Source: Halocafeteria seosinensis
Lineage: Eukaryota > Sar > Bigyra > Bicosoecida
Length of the DNA: 51,764 nt
Direction: 5' to 3'
Assembly (NCBI GenBank): GCA_001687465.1
Contig: LVLI01000031.1
Location: 1-51,764 of the forward strand
Of the stretch, positions 42,102 to 51,123 are shown in pieces (within the stretch, counting starts at the first letter, position 1; the number at the start of each line of letters is the position of its first letter). The notes under the pieces were generated by a model, which did no database searches, had not been told where the DNA came from, and was given only the letters and a program-made list of their open reading frames with translations. Position numbers and translations under genes: made by a program.

Positions 42102-42849
42102 TTCTCCGCTTATACACAGTCAACCAAGCAATTCCCTCAGGTAGATAGAGCAACTAAGAAGGGCTATGAATTAACGGAGGCTCGGTCAACCTACCCCAAA
42201 AAGTATCATACATCTCTTTAGCTAATCTCGACCTTCGGCGATATCCAATCCGGGCTTTCCGCCCGGACTGCCGGAATTTGGCCCGGCCGGATTTCAATCT
42301 TGCTGATTGCACTGTATTGCAGCGTGGTACCCATGGTAGGTGGCTGGAGACTCAGTGCATTAGAGTGCCATCTCACCTCTGCGATAGGACGGTTCTCCCT
42401 GGTTCCGTGTCATGTGTGTACGCGTGGTAATGAAGAGCTTTGTGAAGATGGCTGTACGTGGTTAATGGAACCTGAGGCAGGGGCGGGCATGGCGCGGCTG
42501 AGGTCGGATCCAAAGGGCGGTCGTGCACCTCATGTTGTAGAAACACAAGAAACACTGGAAGAAAGTTCAAAAGTCAAATTGAAGCACTTTCCTTATATGT
42601 TCACTCCTACTGAAATTCCGGACCATTAGTCGTTTTTCCTTCCTACTTCTTCGCGAAGGCATGGTAACCAGCGTGGAAATCTGAATCATCTGTGGCGTGC
42701 TTGCCAGCGAACATCTTATCCGGAAAGCAAATGTATGCATTCATCCGTGTTCATCGGTTCTGTAATGGACACCACGAATAGCGTCGTGTATGCGCTTGTT
42801 ATGAGACATGAGGCGGTAAAGTGATCCACATGGTCACCAACGCCAGATC
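42102..42849. other. Intergenic
   Basis: No gene supported. The plus-strand ORF at 42300-42629 has no recognisable features. The accessory, repeat-rich part of the window starts about here. Confidence 0.4.
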
Positions 42850-43476
42850 CAGGATCACAAGAATGGCGAAGCCCCGTGCCGCAAGGATAAGCTCATCCCG
42901 CTCTTCGAGAGGGCACGGTTCCACCTTAAGAACCTACCAATGGTGAGGAGCGCAGAGATTAGGTTCATACGCAGGGCTTCAAACTCGGCTGCCGACCGCT
43001 TGGCTAAGACCGCGTCAAACAACCCAGTGGGTAATGGTTCCTCCTGCTTAGACTGGCCGCCTAGAGCTACGCACACGGTAGACGATGTCGAGAATTTTAT
43101 CGACTTCAGGCTCCACGACAAGCGGACCCTCGCCCACTGGAAGGGATACCCAGAGGCAGCACGGACGTGGGAACCGGTTTCGTGGCTTCAGAAGGACCTG
43201 GGTAGCCGCACCTTCTTCGATCTCGAGCAGGAGATGTACTTCAATCTGGGTTATGTTGACGAAACTGAGGTGGATGGAACTCTTGGGGAGCCACCTCCCG
43301 CGTCAGGTGGTGGCTTGTCATTGGTCACAACTGTAGCGTCGGGAACAACACTTAATCCTGCCTGTGCTGCTGCAACCGGTCTTGGTGTCGGCGTCGCTGT
43401 GGCAGGCTCAGGGTCTTCTCCTGCCAGACTGAGCCTTGACGGGCGCAGGCATGGTTCCTCCTCCGATGCCTCCTGA
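42850..43476 (+). pseudogene. Retroelement remnant: RNase H tail directly followed by a chromodomain
   Basis: The plus frame from about 42860 reads RARFHLKNLPMVRSAEIRF, then RRASNSAADRLAKTASN, the last strand and helix of RNase H. After a linker of about 35 residues comes a chromodomain-like block: VENFIDFRLHDKRTLAHWKG, YPEAARTWEPVSWL. The W-K-G-Y-P...T-W-E-P signature is that of chromoviral and HP1 chromodomains, which target elements to methylated histone H3. The frame stays open to 43476 with a Gly/Ala-rich tail. No reverse transcriptase or integrase is seen, so this is a fragment, though the frame itself is not broken. Confidence 0.5.
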
Positions 43477-43814
43477 GCAAAACCGGTGTTGTGTTCCCTC
43501 ACGGCGCATGTCAGCAAGGCTGCAGGAACAGCGGGCCCATCGCTGATTAACACAGGGAACACGTTTCGGACCATACATTCGTTTATATACATGTATATAT
43601 AGCACATAGGTAAGCATACGTACCATGAGAGTTTGCACTGTATCTGGCGAACGACGAAAATGTGACTGATGGCAGTTACACACATTCAAATGTGACAGAT
43701 ACCCTACCGGCTGGGGAGTTGACCGCATCCTCTTAACGAGGAGCGGTATGCGCCTCCATCTACTGAAGAAACCTCCTAAGATTACTATGTACATTATGAT
43801 ATGGAAACCCATGA
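43477..43814. other. Spacer between retroelement fragments
   Basis: Holds an AT palindrome around 43580-43600 (TATATACATGTATATA). No gene. Confidence 0.45.
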
Positions 43815-44240
43815 TTGCCCCGTAAGGCTCGTACACCCGCGAAACGAAGCAGAGGCGAGGCCAGTAGTGGACCTGGTAGCAAAGGGCCCAACGAGCACAC
43901 TGTACGTCGACGAGACAGTGCCAAGCCCGCTCACGGGAGACAGACTAGCCAGGACATCGGGAAGACCCCTCACCATCGCGGCAGAAGCGGAGAAGATGAA
44001 GCGGATAAAATACGGGCACCTGAGGGACCGCCGAACGGAAATTATCCCGTTCGCGATAGACGGCGACGGGCGGCTTCGGGAAAGACGCGATCAAGTTCCT
44101 CAAGAGAATTGCAAGGAAAGCACCGGTCTCCCGCTGGGGAACAAGGGAGATGCGGAACTTCCGGGACGGCCAAACTGTCAGTCGCGTTGATGCGCCACAA
44201 CGTGAAGACTGTCACATATATATGTGTATGTGTACGTGAA
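43815..44240 (+). pseudogene. LINE restriction-like endonuclease C-terminus, frameshifted
   Basis: The frame VVDLVAKGPTSTLYVDETVP, SPLTGDRLARTSGRP, EAEKMKRIKYGHLRDRRTE and IIPFAIDGDG parallels the minus-strand fragment at 1-320 (GVTVPSPLSDDRL, AKLRKYAHLKEYDREIIPF). After DGDGRL, at about 44075-44085, the family sequence continues in another frame (a KDAIKFLKRIARKAPV segment), so there is a single-base frameshift. It is therefore the dead 3' end of a related LINE, in opposite orientation at the other end of the window. Confidence 0.6.
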
Positions 44241-44375
44241 GATGTTGGACCGGTTCCGGGTAGGGTCCACCCCTCACATGGCGTAGCGTACCCTGTAGCA
44301 GACACGTCTTCAAGACTATCCCGGAGGAGCAAAACCAATAAACACAAGGCAATTGGAAAGATACTGGTAGACCAG

Positions 44376-45185
44376 TCAAATCGCATCAGTTTCTTGTATT
44401 TGCAATGGTTGCTGAAGCAATGCTTGGTACTCATCCGTGTCGTCGGGAGCTTGACCGCAACATGGGGATACGTATGCTCTGCAAAAACGTAATCCTGGCC
44501 CCCAAGTTGCTGAAGCTAGTATTAGTTTAGTAGATGAATGAATCATCGTCAGCATACCCAAGCAGTACCACAAGATACCATGGGTATAGCTCTCTAACGT
44601 TACACCAGATGATATAGCAAATGTAGCCGTAATAGCCGAAAATTCAAAACTGGTTCCAAAGAAGGCGATCATCATCAACTTTGATGGCCTTTGGGAGCGG
44701 GTGCGCTGCGAGCAACCTACTTTACAATACAATACAAGAGTGGCAAATCCAGCGAACACTGAAAGAATTTCCAAAGTCTGCATTGCTTTCAGTTTTCCTT
44801 TTATTGAGCTGTAAACTTGAAGTCCACTGACACTTCGGCAATCAAAATAATCACCATTTTTGCAGGACTTCCACAAACCAAATGTTGTATCGTCAAGAGA
44901 ATCATCATAGAAGTCGTCAAAATAATCATCATAGACATCGTTGGAGTCGTCATCCCAAAAATCGTCGTCATCCAGGTATAGGGAGCGGCCCATGTAGTAT
45001 GGATAATCGTCATCATTTGCGAGGAAAGTCGTGAACCAGGCGGGTATAGCCATGAAAGCAATGTTCAAGCCTAAAACGAAGACGGCCACGAAACATAGTC
45101 GTCGAACATTGGTTTTGAAGCACCAATCTCGACAGTCATAACCACATAGAAGTGGCGGGCCAAAATATCCAAATAATATCAGCAT
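44376..45185 (-). CDS. Claudin/PMP22-like four-transmembrane protein B with a very acidic loop
   Basis: A frame of 269 codons. TM1 is about residues 29-54. The first loop (55-135) has an extreme Asp/Tyr stretch (DDDDFWDDDSNDVYDDYFDD, with more Asp around it) followed by FGLWKSCKNGDYFDC, the GLW-C-C signature (Trp105, Cys108, Cys116). TM2 is 136-154, a basic turn (RTRSQRPSK) follows, TM3 is 169-192 and TM4 about 203-225. The short tail has CCGQAPDDTDEY. A 48-nt in-frame stretch (44510-44557) has gt...ag ends and could be an intron; keeping it preserves TM4, so I left it in. It shares fold and motif with the gene at 20600 but little else. The acidic loop could bind cations. Confidence 0.6.
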   Translation of the reverse strand: MLILFGYFGPPLLCGYDCRDWCFKTNVRRLCFVAVFVLGLNIAFMAIPAWFTTFLANDDDYPYYMGRSLYLDDDDFWDDDSNDVYDDYFDDFYDDSLDDTTFGLWKSCKNGDYFDCRSVSGLQVYSSIKGKLKAMQTLEILSVFAGFATLVLYCKVGCSQRTRSQRPSKLMMIAFFGTSFEFSAITATFAISSGVTLESYTHGILWYCLGMLTMIHSSTKLILASATWGPGLRFCRAYVSPCCGQAPDDTDEYQALLQQPLQIQETDAI

Positions 45186-45946
45186 CGTGCGGACAAGGAC
45201 CTCGCCGGTGGGCTACGTATCTGTCACATGTGTGTGTGGATATTGTTATTGAATGAACACGCCACAACTTGTGTATAAGGACTTCATATCCAGTCAACAC
45301 CGTACAAAACAAATAAAAATTACATCGTAGGTAGGCACGGCACGAAGCAGAAGACGCGAGGCCCTGCAGTTCAGCCAACGGCAGTTGGTTGTTTGGAGCG
45401 AGCCCGGGGAGAAGCTCGCGGGCAGACCCGACAGGACGCGAAGTCCAACGAGGAAGTCGGCGTACGCCGCACTACAAGAGCCTTATGGTTGGGCACGCCC
45501 AGTCGTCGAAAGACGCCGATAACGAGCAACTGTGAAGTCATCGAAAATATGTACAATGCTAGTAAAATCGCGGGTTAGACCCATAACCGTGTTGGAACTC
45601 CAGTGGGGGGAGGGAGCCAAAGGGGGCCGGAACCGGCATGGAACTCCAAAATCCCGCATGGAACGCCAATCCTCCCTCTGTGAAGACCCGACCAGTAACG
45701 GGCTTAGGGCACTGTGGTTACTGCATGTACTCATGATAGAATAAACGCGAGTACATACAGACCAGTGCGAACCAAGTTACATAACGATCACTGCAGCGAC
45801 CCGTAATAAGGCTGCAAATCATGCTATGTGGTTCAACCGCGTAGTTAAACTATAGATAGAGGTGACAACACCTCGTCCCATGTAGTTAGTGAACTTACAT
45901 CGGACATAAATTTTCACAACACAAAAATTTTCACAACCCCTATATA
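45186..45946. other. Intergenic
   Basis: Nothing recognised; GC-rich ORFs at 45393-45744 on both strands mirror each other. From about 45890 the sequence becomes markedly AT-rich. Confidence 0.4.
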
Positions 45947-46380
45947 ATGAGTGTGATTAATCTAGACGATTTTACAATAGCCGATGGAAAACTGATGATT
46001 CACCAGCTATTCAAAGAGTTTTAAATGCTCTGCCTTCTGGTAAGGGTTTTAAGCTAAACTTTGGGAAAGAAAAAAGATATTATCTTTCTACTACTTTGCT
46101 TTCAACCGCAGATAATATTGAAATTAATGGTAATAATTCACTACTTATTCAAAAAGATAAAAATACTTCTGCTCTTATGTGTATGGCAAACCATGTAAGG
46201 ATAAAAAATATTAGCACAGGTTTATGGAAAAATCAACCTTCCTTGATTGGACGAATCATATCTTTCTTTGGTAGATTTGTACCTTTTCAATTATTCACCA
46301 GCAATCAAACACATGACACAATTATAGTGGAAAAGAAAATTCAAGCAATTAGTATTTGTAAAAGAAAAAGGGTTAAGTAG
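45947..46380 (+). pseudogene. AT-rich fragment of a right-handed beta-helix protein (tailspike / pectate-lyase type), frameshifted
   Basis: ATG at 45947 opens MSVINLDDFTIADGK. At the A-run at 45976-45981 the match continues in the -1 frame with TDDSPAIQRVLNALPSG, a G/K-F-x-L-N-F-G strand, RYYLSTTLLSTADNIEINGN and HVRIKNISTG, open to the stop at 46378-46380. A-D-G-x-T-D-D-S-x-A-I-Q followed by a Y-x-[IL]-S strand and an N-I-x-I-x-G-N turn is the N-terminal signature of bacterial and phage tailspike or pectate-lyase-3 beta-helices. Base composition and codon use (AAA, AAT, GAT, TTA) are far more AT-rich than in neighbouring genes. Only the start of such a protein is present. Transfer from an AT-rich bacterium or phage is the simplest reading. 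Confidence 0.5.
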
Positions 46381-46675
46381 TACTTTTTTATTTATCCCAG
46401 TGAAACAGGTTTGGAATCCATGTTAGAAATTATCCTTGCGCGTGAGTGATAAACCCGTGTTAGAAATCCTTCTTCTGAAACAAGTAAAAATCCTATGTTT
46501 GGAAGGAAAGGAAAATAATGGATTCGTCTCTCTGTTACACAACTAAAATCCTTGTTAGAAAATTGGCCTTGTGAATGCCTTCTAAAATCCCCTAACCCTA
46601 ACCTAGGAAGAACTTTTTTTTGTGCGTCTAACTCGCTCGTAGTTTTAAAGGCACCAGTAAGACTGTCGGCACCTT
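46381..46675. repeat. Degenerate GTTAGAAA repeats
   Basis: Copies of a unit like ATCC-n-TGTTAGAAAT occur near 46417-46432, 46453-46470 and 46545-46562, with a weaker one at about 46490. They follow directly after the beta-helix fragment. No gene seen. Confidence 0.4.
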
Positions 46676-48406
46676 CTAAATACTCTCGACTCCGGCTTGC
46701 GTCACTTTCACTACATACACATCAAGCTTATCGCGAATCGTGGTCTCGACCTCAGTCGTGGCAGCGTCCGCGTTTGCAGTGAACGTAGGCTGCTTCAACG
46801 AGCAATCCTCGAGGTAAGGGGGGACTGCAAGAATGAAGAGGATCTTATCCACATTCCTAACAAAGCCGTTGAACTGGTGGAATGCGTTTGCCAAGGCTTC
46901 AAACAGCATGCGAATGCCGTGGAGTTTCAGAGAGTGCGTGTCGGCCGTGGTGGGTTGGAAGAGAATCAGATTACCCTGTCGACGCTGCGTAGCAGGGACA
47001 TAAATTGCCCCATCAAACGTGTCCTGATTCGAGAAATCGGGGAAAAAAAATAGACGTTTATGTAGCCGATCTCCAAGCCCCATCAAGACCACCAAGTCTC
47101 GGAGATTATTGTACCGGAGTTTTTCTCCGTTACACCGCGCTCCCCATACTTCATGTCGAGGTGCAGACGGGTTCTTCCAGTGCTGCCATCGTCCGTTCTG
47201 GTATTTTTTTCGCACGAGCCAAATAGCGTTACTTGAATCCTTGTGTTTGTTTTGCCAAAACAGCCTCAACCCAATACCTTCAAACGTCTCCCAGACGATT
47301 CTCTCCTGTGTGTTTTTACCTTCAACGATGTTGTCGATAATAAATTGTTTTCTCTTTAGTAGAAGTAGCTGTGTAACATGTTCAGCAAGTGCCGGGGATG
47401 CGAACGATGTCTCCCAAGTGTCATCTCGCGCTCTTCCGTTATCCTCTTCCTGCGCTCCTCCGTTATCCTCTTCCTCAGTCCTTTTGGGCCACAAATGAAG
47501 CACTTTGTAGGTCACATTCTCGCTATGACGGATATTATTGTCAAGGACTTCGACTTGCTGAAGATTGAAATTGTTCAGGGTAGCCATCAGGTCAGGGGGT
47601 TTCATGAGCAAGCGGGGAACACCTCCCCATGTCTCGAACCGTTTAGCCAATTCTTCCGTTGTCAACGGTCGCTTCGAATACGTGTTACTCACTGCAACTT
47701 CTTCAAAGCTCCAAGGAGCCATAATGCTTCTGAACATCGCTTTCTTATAGGCCGTATAATTCGGTTCTCGTTCCGAGCAAAACAGGAACTTGTGGCCTCT
47801 TGTAAGTGACGCCTTAGGGTCCATTTGTCCATCTATTAACAGAAGCCGTCGGGTTTTACCCTCAGTACGAAGTTTCTTCCTGAAAACAATCTTTACTTTC
47901 GGCCAAAGTTGTGTTACATATTCCGAGTCAGGGTCCGGTCCCCGTACATATATTTCTTTGACAGAGCATTCTTCCGGAGTTTCGCGCAACCGTCGTAATA
48001 TCTTCCAGATAACGAAAACTTGAAACAAAGATTTGCCGATCCCAGGAACACCAGAGCAACATAAATGATACAGAGGCCCGGTAAGATCCTCGATTGCATG
48101 AGGGCGTCCTCTCAGCATTGGCTCCACAAGCTGGTCAAAAATGCGGGTATATTCGTCTCTTACAAGGACAGCCTCACAACCGTCGTTCCTCGCCAAGAAA
48201 AAGTCCAAGTTGACCCCACGAAGATCCAAATAATCGTACTCATATCCGTTATCTAGATGATCGTGCTGCAAGACTTCCTCCCTTGTGATCTGGTGAGCGA
48301 ACTTCTTTGCCTGCGTAACAGTATCTCGCTGGTCATCGTCCACTGCAAAGCCAATCGAATATGATAACATATCATGGATCCAGCGAACGGGCTTCCAGAG
48401 AGTCAT
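46676..48406 (-). CDS. Crinkler (CRN/RHS-type) protein: P-loop NTPase plus PD-(D/E)xK nuclease-like end
   Basis: An intronless frame of 576 codons. A P-loop sits at residues 117-126 (CSGVPGIGKS) in the context FYxxGxPGxGKS typical of Crinkler-RHS proteins, with a Walker-B-like RRLLLIDG at about 195 and a FLFCSEREPNY sensor-like strand. The second half (about 365-576) contains a winged-helix-like stretch, then DTFDGAIYVPATQRRQGNLI and LFQPTTADTHSLK. The D...G-x-L-I-L-F-Q-x-T order matches the restriction-endonuclease fold seen at Crinkler C-termini. The family acts in conflicts between organisms or against mobile DNA, including as secreted effectors of oomycetes and fungi. No signal peptide is present; a hydrophobic minus ORF lies just upstream (48554-48407) but does not join cleanly. 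Confidence 0.6.
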   Translation of the reverse strand: MTLWKPVRWIHDMLSYSIGFAVDDDQRDTVTQAKKFAHQITREEVLQHDHLDNGYEYDYLDLRGVNLDFFLARNDGCEAVLVRDEYTRIFDQLVEPMLRGRPHAIEDLTGPLYHLCCSGVPGIGKSLFQVFVIWKILRRLRETPEECSVKEIYVRGPDPDSEYVTQLWPKVKIVFRKKLRTEGKTRRLLLIDGQMDPKASLTRGHKFLFCSEREPNYTAYKKAMFRSIMAPWSFEEVAVSNTYSKRPLTTEELAKRFETWGGVPRLLMKPPDLMATLNNFNLQQVEVLDNNIRHSENVTYKVLHLWPKRTEEEDNGGAQEEDNGRARDDTWETSFASPALAEHVTQLLLLKRKQFIIDNIVEGKNTQERIVWETFEGIGLRLFWQNKHKDSSNAIWLVRKKYQNGRWQHWKNPSAPRHEVWGARCNGEKLRYNNLRDLVVLMGLGDRLHKRLFFFPDFSNQDTFDGAIYVPATQRRQGNLILFQPTTADTHSLKLHGIRMLFEALANAFHQFNGFVRNVDKILFILAVPPYLEDCSLKQPTFTANADAATTEVETTIRDKLDVYVVKVTQAGVESI

Positions 48407-49164
48407 ACGTACAGAACATGTAGTATACTACGTAGTCATCCCAAAGCACCCAGCAAAGAAGTAGTGGTAGCAGGATTGCGAACCAGGAACTGGGCTCGAT
48501 CCCGGATAGAAATGAAGTAATGAACTCAATGGTCAGCATGATTTCGCACCACAACGATTTTTAGATGGAGTGAGGCATTCGTGGTCAAGAAGGACCGATC
48601 AGCACGTAGCCTGACAATCCATCATGCATCCTGATTTCCACCGGCTGCCTATACATGTACGGGGAACTACCAGAAGGCCTAGCGCTCCCCTTCCACGCTT
48701 ATGGCAGACAGAGTCAGGCTGTCCGCCCATGACGGAGGATCTGTCCTCCCGTACCCGCTTCGCGTGGGTTGCGGCAAGTTCGAAGTTCAAAGTTTGAACA
48801 AGCTGGGACAAACTCAACTTCATCGCTCCACAAAAGTAGAAAAGTTTTTAGAATACTTCGACATCGTGGGTTGTCTTTGTATGAGCTCAATTATTATTTC
48901 AAGGATTCTAACGAGCCATATACAGTGAGGAGACATCATCATCATCATATAACTTTTATATGGTGTAATCGGTGTTATATCAGCAAGTATACAGCAATAA
49001 AGTGGAAATCAGTCCAGTGATATATCAGAATACAGTTGTGAGGTAGAACAGACCAGGACCGAGTGCGCGAATTTTCGGTGGCTTCTATACAGGACCATGG
49101 CTTCGAAATCGAGAAAGTCGGACTTCTTCTACGCATCCACCAATCCTTCAGACCCCCTGAGACA
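48407..49164. other. Intergenic between the Crinkler-like and ART genes
   Basis: No gene supported. Includes a (CAT)n/(ATC)n run at about 48935-48950. A short alternative plus frame from ATG 49098 overlaps the ART gene start and stops after about 30 codons. Confidence 0.4.
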
Positions 49165-51123
49165 ATGGCTGGAGAGGAGGACGATGAAGTAGTGACAAAA
49201 AGGGAAATGGACTTGGAAACAGTGAAAGAGCGAACCGAGACGATCCTCGCACTGGTTGGATATTATTCAAAGAACAAGCTCGAGACGAACGAGGCGTATG
49301 TCCGCTCGATGAAATGGAAACAAGCGATAGAGATGGAAACTGAAGCGAAGCAAGCACGTGGACATGGCGGAAGGGGACAGCCACAGCTCCAATGGCCTGA
49401 ACTGTCAGATATGTTGTCTGGCAAGCTGTCAATTCCTCGTGTATGGTTGGGTTCTTGCATCACAGAGTTCGGATCTGGAGATATTGACTGGAGCGACGCA
49501 CTCTCGCTTTGCCAACATCTCAATAGTTGTCGTGGGCATGTATGGGGTGCATGCATGGCGATTGCCTTGCGTCATCAAGCGCAGGCAGCATGTGCAAGGC
49601 CGGCAACTATCCCGTCCGTCGCAATGGTCGTCGATCATTGGCGCGGAGACTTCGAATCTGGACAAAGTGGCCCGGGTCTCATTTGGGCGTCACCAGAAGC
49701 GATTAACCCTGCTGAATGCCCAATATTCTTGGGTATGTGGACGGTCGGGAAGACTGGTGACCCTGAGCGAGGTGGTAGGTTGGCCGAACAGATTGCCTCT
49801 GCCGTGAGGCATCTGATTTTCGCTTGGGAAGGAAGACCGACGCTGGTCCGCGTGCTTTATCTAGATGCTGCGGACTTCGACCTGGACCGGGTGGACACAG
49901 ACGATGTATCTGGATGGAAAGATGCGATGTTACACCAGATCGAATCGTTGCTGAGTAGATGGGGATTCGAGCGGAGTGGCCAGTGTACCTGGAAGCCTCC
50001 GACTCGCGTAGGCGACCGACGCAAAGCGACACTATTAGCCCTCACATGGGGATCCACGACTTTCGAGGCGATACTGCAAGCTGTTCGCCAAGCTCTATCT
50101 CATGTACATTTGTCTTGTACGGAACCGAAGACGGCGACCCTGTTCAGCAATAGCAAAGGTCAGGTCCGTGCGCTCCTCCATCGCGCGGGACTCGAGTGCC
50201 CAGATCGGCAAATCGATGGAATCGTCCAACTCGCGGCCATGCCCCACCGTGGCCAGAATGTCGAGCAGGTCATTGCTTCCACGGTGATTCCAGCAGTTTG
50301 TCAAGACGTACATAGACGAATAAGACATGATGGCGTAAGCTTGGTCGATGCGCTTGCTGCAAATGGCAAGGTGAAGGAGGTGGTCCGACGCAAATTGTTT
50401 GCACTGCTGCGAGATGGTGGACAATGGATTGCTCACGCCCCAGAGACGTACTGGCTGCGGCTCATTTTACTGCAACGTCTCCAAGATCGTCAGCTGGGAG
50501 GTTGGACAGACAGCGTGCCGACAAAATGGGGTGACGTGAATTTTGAGGACAAGAATGGCAGGCAGGTTTCGTGTCAAGCGCGCTGGTGTCGTTACTCGCA
50601 GGTGGAGTACACAGGGGAAGATGATTCAAACCTACTAGCGGTACTCAAGGATAAAGAGGCGGAGATTGGAGCCGAGGATCATGTGTTTGTCTACCACGGC
50701 ACTACGGTCGAGCATGTGCCCTCTATTATTCACAGAGTCCAACGTTTAAATAATGAATGCTGGGATTTCGGGTTGGGCTTCTACACCAATCAGAACCCTG
50801 AGCACTGCGCGGAGTGGGCTACTAGAGTCGCTTATGCTAGAGACAGCAACGCAGCAGTAATTGGTTTCGCCATGCCACAACACAGGTGGCAAGAGTTAAA
50901 GAAACTGAACTTCGAAGAAGATGTTCACAAAGAGCACTGGAAGACCACTGTAGAGGACTGTCGCGATGGTGAGCCTCCAGAATACCTGATGAAGTACGAC
51001 GTCGTCCTAGGGCCGATGCTGGGCAATGCAAATCAAAACATGGAGCAGGTCGTGTTCAGTGTTGTTAGGGTTCTCAACGACTCGTCTCAAAAGTTCTTCG
51101 TGCTTCTCCCTCGCGAAGACTAG
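49165..51123 (+). CDS. Large protein with a C-terminal DUF3990-type ADP-ribosyltransferase fold
   Basis: A frame of 653 codons from ATG 49165; the frame is open to a GTG at 49063. Residues about 1-490 are an unfamiliar, mostly globular region (SIPRVWLGSCITEFGSGDIDW, LIFAWEGRPTLVRVLYLDAA, GLECPDRQIDGIVQLAAMPH). The end has HVFVYHGTTVEHVPSII at about 507, CWDFGLGFYTNQNPEHCAEW at about 531, and KYDVVLGPML with EQVVFSVVRVLN at 608-640. H-G-T / D-F-G-x-G-F-Y-T-n / Y-D-x-V-x-G-P / Q-x-x-F is the DUF3990 pattern, a branch of ADP-ribosyltransferases otherwise common in bacteria and in polymorphic conflict proteins. Such enzymes transfer ADP-ribose from NAD. The protein is single-exon and lies in a repeat-rich region beside the Crinkler-like gene. 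Activity is not shown. Confidence 0.55.
   Translation: MAGEEDDEVVTKREMDLETVKERTETILALVGYYSKNKLETNEAYVRSMKWKQAIEMETEAKQARGHGGRGQPQLQWPELSDMLSGKLSIPRVWLGSCITEFGSGDIDWSDALSLCQHLNSCRGHVWGACMAIALRHQAQAACARPATIPSVAMVVDHWRGDFESGQSGPGLIWASPEAINPAECPIFLGMWTVGKTGDPERGGRLAEQIASAVRHLIFAWEGRPTLVRVLYLDAADFDLDRVDTDDVSGWKDAMLHQIESLLSRWGFERSGQCTWKPPTRVGDRRKATLLALTWGSTTFEAILQAVRQALSHVHLSCTEPKTATLFSNSKGQVRALLHRAGLECPDRQIDGIVQLAAMPHRGQNVEQVIASTVIPAVCQDVHRRIRHDGVSLVDALAANGKVKEVVRRKLFALLRDGGQWIAHAPETYWLRLILLQRLQDRQLGGWTDSVPTKWGDVNFEDKNGRQVSCQARWCRYSQVEYTGEDDSNLLAVLKDKEAEIGAEDHVFVYHGTTVEHVPSIIHRVQRLNNECWDFGLGFYTNQNPEHCAEWATRVAYARDSNAAVIGFAMPQHRWQELKKLNFEEDVHKEHWKTTVEDCRDGEPPEYLMKYDVVLGPMLGNANQNMEQVVFSVVRVLNDSSQKFFVLLPRED

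Noticed and set aside
44510-44557. A 48-nt in-frame intron in claudin-like B
   Set aside because: The ends are gt...ag, but removing it deletes most of the fourth membrane helix, so the unspliced form is preferred.
46588-46602. CCCTAACCCTAACC, a telomere-like run
   Set aside because: Only two units; too short to mean a telomere or interstitial telomeric repeat.
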